Below are positions 1 to 4,952 of a stretch of DNA of 5,536 nt, piece by piece (positions within the stretch are counted from its first letter, which is position 1; each line of letters opens with the position of its first letter). This DNA comes from Nitrospirota bacterium (GTDB lineage Bacteria > Nitrospirota > Nitrospiria > Nitrospirales > Nitrospiraceae). The stretch lies in the NCBI GenBank assembly GCA_016222925.1, contig JACRQB010000242.1, forward strand, positions 1 to 5,536, read 5' to 3'. The notes beneath the pieces were generated by a model that had not been told where the DNA came from, did not search any database, and worked only from the letters and a program-made list of their open reading frames with translations. The position numbers and the translations under genes are program-made.

Positions 1-1
1 C

Positions 2-178
2 ATTGCGCACTATTCCTCCCCCGTAGGTGAAAAAGATGCAGGCATGAAGAAGAGTGCAGCCATCGAATACAACAAGATGTGGACGGAGCAATTCATGAAT
101 CAATACAAGGCCCGAGTCGAGAAGCTGTTTCAGGTCGTCGCTGTGGTTGCAAAAGGCAAGGGAAAGCAGGGAGCCTAG
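2..178 (+). CDS. C-terminal end of an unrecognised protein (5' partial)
   Basis: An open frame enters from the left edge (first full codon at 2) and ends at TAG 176-178, giving the last 58 residues of a protein. The visible part starts IAHYSSPVGEKDAG and then becomes a charged, probably helical segment (KMWTEQFMNQYKARVEKLFQ), with a short hydrophobic patch (VVAVVA) and a Gly/Lys-rich tail (KGKGKQGA). The regular coding character over the whole stretch and the clean stop support a real gene end. I do not recognise the family and see no catalytic motif. It could be the end of a soluble enzyme or of a regulatory protein. No hairpin with a T-run follows the stop. Confidence 0.55.
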   Translation: MAHYSSPVGEKDAGMKKSAAIEYNKMWTEQFMNQYKARVEKLFQVVAVVAKGKGKQGA

Positions 179-349
179 CGCAATGATTTAGTTTGTGTAT
201 TCCGACCCGGTTTAGCCTCACCAACCCTCACAAATGCGGTCGAGAACAGTGACATCTACCGATCTGCGACTGCGTTGCCCCTTTCCCGCTCTTAGGGAAG
301 CCCATCAAAGCGTTACGGCCAAGACTGCCAAAACGACGGCACACTGCAG

Positions 350-379
350 TTGAGAGATGGGTAGCGTTCTGTCTATGAT
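350..379 (+). promoter_or_regulatory. Candidate sigma-70 promoter
   Basis: TTGAGA (350-355, five of six matches to TTGACA) is followed after 18 bp by TATGAT (374-379, five of six matches to TATAAT). This is the best promoter-like pair I found in the left part of the window. Transcription would start near 386, almost on top of the ATG at 389. The transcript would therefore be nearly leaderless for the small ORF, or could be a small non-coding RNA. The call rests on the two hexamers only. Confidence 0.4.
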
Positions 380-388
380 GGCAGCTCC

Positions 389-508
389 ATGAAGAAGAAG
401 CCTCACAGAGTAAAAGCTAAAGTTGGAGTGGGACGAGCGCGGATTAAATCCATTGCGAAGGAATTACGCAAACAGTACGGGCCGATGCTTAAACGGCTCG
501 CTGGGTAG
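389..508 (+). CDS. Possible small, highly basic 39-residue peptide
   Basis: ATG 389 to TAG 506-508 encodes 39 residues beginning MKKKPHRVKAKVGVGRARI and ending KQYGPMLKRLAG. About a third of the residues are Lys or Arg and there is only one acidic residue (a Glu). The second half looks like an amphipathic helix (KSIAKELRKQYGPMLKRLAG), which could bind nucleic acid or membranes. There is no Shine-Dalgarno sequence, but the -10-like hexamer ends 9 bp upstream, so it could be a leaderless gene. I recognise no family. It could also be a chance frame or the remnant of a longer gene. A frame of this length easily occurs by chance, so confidence is low. Confidence 0.3.
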   Translation: MKKKPHRVKAKVGVGRARIKSIAKELRKQYGPMLKRLAG

Positions 509-568
509 ACTGAGATCGTTTGAACAAGAGGTGGAGAAGTCTCTTACTGATGTGCGGAGTCTTTTCTT

Positions 569-1243
569 TCAAGTAAGAGGAGGCCATATCGCGACGTCAT
601 CTCCGTAAGGGGGAGTCTGCATCCCCGTGAATAAAAGAAAGTGGGTGTTATCTGGTGTTCCCGTTCTGTAATACACGGTTTCGACAATGCATTGGATTTC
701 AGAGCCATCCAAGAGCGCCTTGGAATCTGAATCAAAAACGACAGTTACTATGGCTTTTGTACATTTAAGTCTTGCCATCGTAGCGTCAAGCTGAGCTTTC
801 TTCTCCTTTGCGTAGCGGGCAGCAATGTACTCCTCGCATTTATAACCAGGATATCGCCACGTTCGCTCGTTGGCTCGGAAGACCTCCACTGCGTAGGACG
901 TGCCATTCTTTCGTGCTACTAAATCAGCTTCCTTGTGAGTGTTATTTGGTGGAAGAGGAGTAATTTCTGTAAAGTCGAGATTACGCAACGTAGTGACGGT
1001 GCGCATAACTCCGAAAAGTGACTGGACGTTATCATCGTCCCTGTTATTTGGGTTGAAGCCCAGTTGGGTGAGTAACGTATCGGGTGATAGATCGGTGATT
1101 TGACAGACCACCTGAAAAAGTTGATCGATCGCCCGCCTTGTCTTTTCTTCTCCTTGCGTCCTGAAAGCTTCTTCCAATTTGGAGCAGGTGTAGGTAGTGA
1201 GAGCCTTTGGCGTCCATGGAAAATCGTCTAAGTTTAAGGCCAT
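569..1243 (-). CDS. Nuclease-like protein, possible divergent PD-(D/E)XK fold
   Basis: 224 residues from ATG 1243-1241 to TGA 571-569. GAGG (1254-1251) lies 7 nt before the ATG and supports this start. The protein has no signal peptide or membrane segment, so it should be cytosolic. The N-terminal half (1-90) looks helical. Residues 88-175 show a layout like the restriction-endonuclease core: a strand at 91-97, a strand with E105-A-D107 (EADLVARKNG), a strand with E120 (TSYAVEVFRA), a long charged helix at 137-160 carrying K146, K148 and K149, and a strand at 163-171 (KAIVTVVFD). The expected E-x-K reads E120-V-F122, so the catalytic lysine is absent from its usual place. It may be replaced by R123 or a helix lysine, or the protein may be inactive. 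Family membership is inference from pattern and no close relative is recognised. Three sampled 60-base lines give 43% GC against 59% in kimA, which suggests separate ancestry. No methyltransferase or antitoxin partner is visible. Confidence 0.65.
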   Translation of the reverse strand: MALNLDDFPWTPKALTTYTCSKLEEAFRTQGEEKTRRAIDQLFQVVCQITDLSPDTLLTQLGFNPNNRDDDNVQSLFGVMRTVTTLRNLDFTEITPLPPNNTHKEADLVARKNGTSYAVEVFRANERTWRYPGYKCEEYIAARYAKEKKAQLDATMARLKCTKAIVTVVFDSDSKALLDGSEIQCIVETVYYRTGTPDNTHFLLFTGMQTPPYGDDVAIWPPLT

Positions 1244-1250
1244 GCGCTAA

Positions 1251-1254
1251 CCTC
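1251..1254 (-). promoter_or_regulatory. Shine-Dalgarno GAGG for the nuclease-like gene
   Basis: On the minus strand GAGG precedes the ATG at 1243 with a 7-nt spacer (TTAGCGC). It fixes the start at the first ATG of the frame. The 130 bp between this gene and the Ig-like gene show no clear -35/-10 pair. Confidence 0.55.
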
Positions 1255-1373
1255 AAAGGCAGATTGCTCAAGGTCAGAGAGAAACGGTTTCTTTACCCAC
1301 CAAAATCGTGAAAGGCCAGAAAAAGGCCGAATGCCCTTACGAGGTAATTGTGGCGCAGCACGCATTTCACGCC

Positions 1374-2213
1374 TCATGGTTCCACCGTCACATCCACAAA
1401 CGCCGGCAACGAATCCGCTCCTTTTTTGTCCGTTACACGCAATTTAAAGCGATAGGTTCGCGGCTCTGAGACGGCCGGTGCGAGGAAGGACGCCTCTGAG
1501 TTGTTGGCATCGAGCAGCGAGACTTTGGGTAGGACTTTAATGACTTGTGGACTTGAAGACTCATAGTTCGTCCCGCTGGCTGGTCTGCTGATGCGCCGGG
1601 TGATGCCGTCGGAAAAGTCGGCCACGACGGGAAGTTCGAAAACCTTGCCCAGTGAATCGACATGGCCGAAGGCGGAGGATTGCCCTGTGCGTCCCAGCTG
1701 CAACGGCTTATCCGTCTCAAAATCAATCGCGGTGAGGGCGGCAGGCGGGACAAGGTTCACGATCACTTCATCGAAGACAGATCTGGCCCCTAATCGTCCA
1801 CGGGAGATTTCGGCCACTGCCAAAAGCCGCATTGGCCCGATACCGTCCTGTGGCACTTTCAGTGGGCCGCCAAACGCTGGTTCCTGCTCGGCGGAGCCCA
1901 CCATCACGACCGGTGCCACGATGGAGCCTGTAGTCGTTGAGTCATCCTGTTCGACCAGCACCTCGTCTTGTTCTCCGTACCAATAGTAGCGGACCTTCAC
2001 GATACCGGTGTCTTTCCCAAGATCCACACGCGCGATCACGGTGCTTCCCGCAGTCAGGGTGGACCCTGCTGCTGGGGCGATGATGGTGAAGGCGAATGAC
2101 TGCTCAGTCAGCAAACTGGAGACAAGCGTGAAAGTTAGAACACTAGCCAGTAGGGAAGAGAAGGAGAAGGTTTCAAACTTGGCCCGGTCCACCTTGAATT
2201 TGTTACTGTTCAC
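1374..2213 (-). CDS. Secreted Ig-like domain protein, coupled to kimA
   Basis: With the chosen GTG start (2213-2211) the protein has 279 residues and ends at TGA 1376-1374. The frame runs open further upstream inside kimA, but this GTG is preceded by AGGTGA (2221-2216), which overlaps the kimA stop, and it places a signal peptide at the N-terminus. Residues 1-13 are polar and basic, about 17-35 are hydrophobic (SFSSLLASVLTFTLVSSLL), and a likely signal-peptidase site is S-F-A41. The mature part begins FTIIAPAAGSTLTAGST, typical of bacterial Ig-like domains. Residues about 42-155 form one beta-rich domain, 160-232 resemble a Big_2-type domain (PVVADFSDGITRR then ESSSPQVIKVLP), and 236-279 end like a PKD or cadherin strand (RFKLRVTDKKGADS, FVDVTVEP). 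There are no cysteines, catalytic motif, lipobox or anchor, so it is probably periplasmic or extracellular, with an adhesive or scaffold role. Why it travels with a K+ transporter is unknown. Confidence 0.75.
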   Translation of the reverse strand: MNSNKFKVDRAKFETFSFSSLLASVLTFTLVSSLLTEQSFAFTIIAPAAGSTLTAGSTVIARVDLGKDTGIVKVRYYWYGEQDEVLVEQDDSTTTGSIVAPVVMVGSAEQEPAFGGPLKVPQDGIGPMRLLAVAEISRGRLGARSVFDEVIVNLVPPAALTAIDFETDKPLQLGRTGQSSAFGHVDSLGKVFELPVVADFSDGITRRISRPASGTNYESSSPQVIKVLPKVSLLDANNSEASFLAPAVSEPRTYRFKLRVTDKKGADSLPAFVDVTVEP

Positions 2214-2215
2214 GC

Positions 2216-2221
2216 TCACCT
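2216..2221 (-). promoter_or_regulatory. Ribosome-binding site overlapping the kimA stop codon
   Basis: AGGTGA on the minus strand contains the kimA TGA (2218-2216) and lies 2 nt before GTG 2213. A second GTG (2219-2217) overlaps the stop itself and is a possible alternative start two codons earlier. This arrangement usually means translational coupling, with ribosomes ending kimA re-initiating on the downstream gene. Confidence 0.6.
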
Positions 2222-4030
2222 GGTCAGGTGATAGGGAACGTCGATGAGAATCACTCGATCTTTGAAAAGCAGTGCCGCTTTCAGCATCAAAGCCCGCTGA
2301 TTGTGCAGGATGTTCTGCCACCATCTCGCCGGAAGAATTTCCGGGATCACAACGGTGACCCAGGTGTTGGGGTCCTTCTCGAGCACTTCTTCAACGTAGT
2401 CCAGTAACGATCCTAGGACTGAGCGATAGGGCGAGGAGAGGGCAATCAAATTGACGCCACCTCCCCATTGAGCCCACTGGATTTTGACTTTGGCACTTTC
2501 TGCTGGGTCGACGTCGACGAACACGGCGCGAATTTCACCGGGCCGGCTTCTCGCATAGTCCAACCCACGGATGACGGCGCGATTCAAGCCGCTGACCGGA
2601 ATGATCACGATATTGCGCCGAGGCAAGGGAGGGCGTTCACCTCGACGGTCCAGTGCGATCTGTTCGCTGACGGCCTTATAGTGCGAGCGAATCCCCTGAA
2701 ACATGAGGAGGAGGACCGTGATGAGCAGAAAAACAATCCAGGCACCCTGCATGAACTTGGTGCTGGCGATGATAACTGTTGCGATGCCGGTGGTTACGGC
2801 GCCGACCCCATTGACAATCAGCTTTGTTTGCCAATGGGTCCCTTTTTTGACGAGCCATTGTTTCACCATGCCGGCTTGAGAGAGCGTAAATGACAGGAAC
2901 ACGCCGATGGCATACAACGGAATCAGTGCGTGCGTATCGCCTTCGAACACGACGAGCAAGAGGCAGGCGAGGAACCCCAGGATGATGATGCCGTTCGAAA
3001 AGACCAGGCGATCGCCGAACGTGGCCATCTGATGGGGCATAAATCCATCCCGGGCCAGGATCGACGCCAGGTGTGGAAATCCCGCGAAAGCGCTGTTGGC
3101 AGCCAACACCAACAATGCCATGGTGCCGATCTGTATGGTGTAGTAGACGGCACCGGTGCCGAACGTCACACGAGCCAGTTGGGAGATCACCGTTTCATCC
3201 ACTTTGGCCAGGATGCCATAGTGAAAGGCCATCCAGCTGATGCCCATGAACAGCGAAGCCAGGATGGTCGACATCCAGATCATGGTAGTCGCGGCGTTTT
3301 TTGATTCTGGTGGGCGAAAGGCTTTGACCCCGTTTGAAATGACCTCCATGCCGGTGACGGCCGAGCAGCCCGCCGCAAAGGCGCGGAGCACTAAGAACAG
3401 GGTCAGCGTTTCGGCCTCGACAGGGCTGGGCGGGATAGGGGGTGCTCCAGAGTTGGATAAAGATCGAGCTGTTCCCACGACGACAAGAATGCCTAGTGCT
3501 CCGATAGCGAAATAGGTTGGAATGGCGAAAAACTTGCCGGATTCGCGAACTCCACGGAGATTCATGACGATCATGAACAGAATGGCGACCAGTCCCAGGG
3601 CTTCTCGGTGGATAAACAGACTTGGGATCGCCGAAGTAAGAGCGGCAATACCGGCCGCAACGCTGACGGCCACCGTTAAGACGTAGTCGATCATCAGCGC
3701 CGCCGCCGCCACCAGAGCCGGCCGATCACCAAGGTTGGATCGGGCGACGACATAGGCACCGCCTCCTTCTGGATACTCATAGATGATTTGGCGATAGGAG
3801 ATGGTCAGGACCAACACGAGGAACAGAATCGCTAGACTGACCGGGATCGACCAGGTGACCGCAGCAGCTCCGGCGAGGATGAGCACCAGCAAAATCTCTT
3901 CCGTTGCATAGGCGACGGAGGAAATCGCGTTCGATGAGAAAATGGCAAGGGCGATCGTTTTAGAAAGCCGTTCATGCCTTGCCTGGGCGGTCTTGAGAGG
4001 GTCGCCGACGAGCCAGCGCTTCAGAATCAT
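2216..4030 (-). CDS. kimA: KimA-type potassium importer (APC superfamily)
   Basis: 604 residues, closely matching the length (607) and layout of Bacillus subtilis KimA (formerly YdaO), a high-affinity proton-coupled K+ importer of the inner membrane, as I recall that sequence. Recognisable shared blocks are KRWLVGDPLK at the N-terminus, SSVAYATEE (38-45), SYRQIIYEYPEGGGAYVV (78-95), IDYVLTVAVS (114-123), NLRGVRESG (157-165), GCSAVTGMEVISN (221-233), LPxFxR-free ARDGFMPH (326-333), and ALIPLYAIGVF (368-378). About 12 membrane segments span residues 27-446. Residues 470-604 form a soluble C-terminal domain, which in KimA has a universal-stress-protein-like fold, ending ILHNQRALMLK and DVPYHLTR. 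KimA residues D117, T230, E233 and Y377 correspond to D115, T226, E229 and Y373, but KimA D36 corresponds to N34 here. The frame extends upstream to a GTG at 4132. I chose ATG 4030 because family homology starts there and a TATAAT lies at 4118-4113, inside the longer version. No clear Shine-Dalgarno precedes any candidate start. Another APC substrate, such as an amino acid, cannot be excluded. Confidence 0.85.
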   Translation of the reverse strand: MILKRWLVGDPLKTAQARHERLSKTIALAIFSSNAISSVAYATEEILLVLILAGAAAVTWSIPVSLAILFLVLVLTISYRQIIYEYPEGGGAYVVARSNLGDRPALVAAAALMIDYVLTVAVSVAAGIAALTSAIPSLFIHREALGLVAILFMIVMNLRGVRESGKFFAIPTYFAIGALGILVVVGTARSLSNSGAPPIPPSPVEAETLTLFLVLRAFAAGCSAVTGMEVISNGVKAFRPPESKNAATTMIWMSTILASLFMGISWMAFHYGILAKVDETVISQLARVTFGTGAVYYTIQIGTMALLVLAANSAFAGFPHLASILARDGFMPHQMATFGDRLVFSNGIIILGFLACLLLVVFEGDTHALIPLYAIGVFLSFTLSQAGMVKQWLVKKGTHWQTKLIVNGVGAVTTGIATVIIASTKFMQGAWIVFLLITVLLLMFQGIRSHYKAVSEQIALDRRGERPPLPRRNIVIIPVSGLNRAVIRGLDYARSRPGEIRAVFVDVDPAESAKVKIQWAQWGGGVNLIALSSPYRSVLGSLLDYVEEVLEKDPNTWVTVVIPEILPARWWQNILHNQRALMLKAALLFKDRVILIDVPYHLTR

Positions 4031-4112
4031 GACGTGATTATCGCACAAACTTCCGAGAGGGTGAATGTTCAGATGCTCTCGACCATAGGTCGAAAGACTC
4101 ATGGCCGGAGCA

Positions 4113-4118
4113 ATTATA
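4113..4118 (-). promoter_or_regulatory. Candidate -10 box for the kimA operon
   Basis: The minus strand reads a perfect TATAAT here, about 80 nt upstream of the kimA ATG at 4030. No good -35 hexamer lies 15-19 bp upstream on that strand and there is no TGn extension, so it may be weak, activator-dependent, or chance. If real, transcription starts near 4106 and excludes the upstream GTG at 4132 as the kimA start. Confidence 0.3.
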
Positions 4119-4296
4119 TCTGTGATGACCACGCCAGCGCTCGCGAAATCGTTCCTTTGTTGGGAAAATCTTACGAGACAAGGAATGAAACGCTTTGGCA
4201 GGGCAGCCGGCGTGGCGACTGCGCGTGGTGGGACAGAAACAATTAGGTGCCGGATATCTCTGAGTCACGTACTGATGAGGCTCGTCTGAAAAGAAA

Positions 4297-4308
4297 TATA
4301 GCGCTATA
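4297..4308. repeat. 12-bp perfect palindrome TATAGCGCTATA
   Basis: The sequence is its own reverse complement with no spacer. It sits in the AT-rich part of the divergent region, about 180 bp upstream of the candidate kimA -10 box and about 40 bp upstream of the TTGACA on the other strand. It could be an operator for a dimeric regulator, but only one copy is seen. Confidence 0.3.
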
Positions 4309-4346
4309 GAATCACTGCGTTACAGGACAGGCTCCATTCCGATGCA

Positions 4347-4375
4347 TTGACAGCAACAGTGGGGACTTGTAGGGT
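4347..4375 (+). promoter_or_regulatory. Candidate promoter for the exported-protein/nuoI unit
   Basis: A perfect TTGACA (4347-4352) is followed after 17 bp by TAGGGT (4370-4375), which matches TATAAT at only three positions. It would leave a leader of about 270 nt before the ATG at 4650. The -35 is convincing and the -10 is not, so this may need an activator or may be chance. Confidence 0.25.
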
Positions 4376-4388
4376 GACGCGGTGACGT
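4373..4388. repeat. Tandem 8-bp direct repeat GGTGACGC/GGTGACGT
   Basis: Two adjacent copies differ only in the last base. The core GTGAC recurs in inverse orientation as GTCAC at 4264-4268, 4564-4568 and 4571-4575, the last two also in tandem with 7-bp spacing. Tandem half-sites in a divergent control region may be regulator binding sites, but no regulator is identified. Confidence 0.25.
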
Positions 4389-4634
4389 TCAACGCAACGT
4401 CGACTGTCCCATCTCTCGCGCTCCCATCCTTCCCGCGCGTCTGATTCCCCAGTCTCCGCAGCTTCTTCGACATCGTGAGTCTCGTCGGATCAGGCGGTGC
4501 AAGATGCGAATGCCGCATTCCACAGACTTTGTGTCTTCAGTGCCCATTCCGTGGGTATGCGATGTCACGGGTCACAGGCGCTCCATCGCGTGGGTCTGCC
4601 CTGGGGTGTCCGAGCAGAGATCCCTAACACATAT

Positions 4635-4641
4635 GAGGAGG
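4635..4641 (+). promoter_or_regulatory. Strong Shine-Dalgarno GAGGAGG
   Basis: GAGGAGG lies 8 nt before ATG 4650. It decides the start of the exported-protein gene against the longer frame that opens at GTG 4497, which lacks such a site and would bury the signal peptide. Confidence 0.85.
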
Positions 4642-4649
4642 TCGTCATC

Positions 4650-4952
4650 ATGAGAATTCCAACGATCACACGATCTGGAGTCATCGTCTTACCCGTGGTG
4701 CTGTTCGCCGCATTGTCGATATGGTCGACTCAACTTGTTCAAGCGGCAGATCTGCTTGTGGAAAGAGCTGTGGGGTTCGCTCCGTTGGCAGAGCGTGGTG
4801 TCATGGCCTCAGGTGCTGTGGAGGATACGCTCAAGGCTTGCATGGCCAGAATCCCTGCGCTCGCCAGTGCCGGGCAACGCATGCTGGCTGAACAAAGCTG
4901 TGCAGGTGAAGAGGGATTGAGGAAAACGCTGCGATCGGCACCGAAATTCTGA
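4650..4952 (+). CDS. Small exported protein of unknown function, upstream of nuoI
   Basis: 100 residues from ATG 4650 to TGA 4950-4952. A typical Sec signal peptide is visible: a basic start (MRIPTITRSG), a hydrophobic core at about 11-25 (VIVLPVVLFAALSIW), and a cleavage site after V-Q-A32 giving a mature N-terminus near ADLLVERA. The mature protein of about 68 residues is probably helical, with two cysteines (C64 in LKACMARIPAL and C84 in EQSCAGEEGL) that could form a disulfide across a helical hairpin in the periplasm. There is no CxxCH haem site or lipobox. The stop is followed with no gap by the nuoI ATG, so the two are almost certainly co-transcribed. I do not recognise the family. A role in assembly or regulation of the respiratory complex would be guesswork from position. 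Confidence 0.75.
   Translation: MRIPTITRSGVIVLPVVLFAALSIWSTQLVQAADLLVERAVGFAPLAERGVMASGAVEDTLKACMARIPALASAGQRMLAEQSCAGEEGLRKTLRSAPKF

Larger units (their letters stand above)
179..568. other. Intergenic stretch with little recognisable content
   Basis: About 390 bases lie between the end of the partial gene and the 3' end of the convergent nuclease-like gene. Apart from a promoter-like pair (350-379) and a 39-codon frame (389-508), I see no conserved protein, tRNA or structured RNA. TTCCC (283-287) and GGGAA (295-299) could form a 5-bp stem with a 7-nt loop. No T-run follows, so it is not a credible terminator. Confidence 0.5.
4031..4649. other. Divergent intergenic region between kimA and the exported-protein/nuoI pair
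   Basis: About 620 bases separate the two divergent transcription units. It holds a TATAAT on the minus strand, a TTGACA on the plus strand, the palindrome at 4297-4308, a GACGTT/AACGTC inverted repeat (4384-4389 and 4396-4401, 6-nt loop) and several GTGAC/GTCAC pentamers. Open frames on both strands here (for example minus-strand 4312-4518) have no Shine-Dalgarno or family signature. In B. subtilis kimA is preceded by a c-di-AMP (ydaO) riboswitch; I could not recognise its conserved elements here. Confidence 0.5.

Noticed and set aside
541..579. 8-bp inverted repeat CTCTTACT/AGTAAGAG around the stop of the nuclease-like gene, considered as a terminator
   Set aside because: The loop is 23 nt, the stem is AT-rich and no T-run follows it. 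An 8-bp match at this distance is expected by chance in a window of this size.
423..608. Plus-strand 61-codon frame
   Set aside because: It overlaps the 3' end of the minus-strand nuclease-like gene, has no ribosome-binding site and shows no recognisable protein character.
1044..1271. Minus-strand 75-codon frame overlapping the nuclease-like gene
   Set aside because: It runs in another frame of a better-supported gene with a Shine-Dalgarno sequence, and its composition looks like an out-of-frame translation.
1311..1328. GGCC-7-GGCC followed by TTT on the minus strand, considered as a terminator after the Ig-like gene
   Set aside because: The stem is only 4 bp and the T-run only three bases.
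1591..1986. Plus-strand 131-codon frame
   Set aside because: It is antisense to the Ig-like gene, which has a signal peptide and domain structure; this frame is a Ser/Pro/Thr-rich shadow.
2468..2893. Plus-strand 141-codon frame inside kimA
   Set aside because: It is antisense to a confidently identified transporter gene and shows no family signature.
4031..4132. N-terminal extension of kimA from GTG 4132
   Set aside because: The extra 34 residues lie before the region of family similarity, have no ribosome-binding site and cover the candidate -10 box.
4274..4293. CTGATGAG followed by TGAAAAG, resembling a hammerhead ribozyme core
   Set aside because: The bases between cannot form a proper stem II, and I found no matching stems I and III or cleavage site around it.
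4312..4518. Minus-strand 68-codon frame in the divergent region
   Set aside because: It has no Shine-Dalgarno sequence or recognisable motif and its composition looks random; it overlaps the candidate promoter region of the plus-strand unit.
4497..4649. Upstream extension of the exported-protein gene to GTG 4497
   Set aside because: GAGGAGG before ATG 4650 and the signal peptide beginning there clearly favour the internal start.
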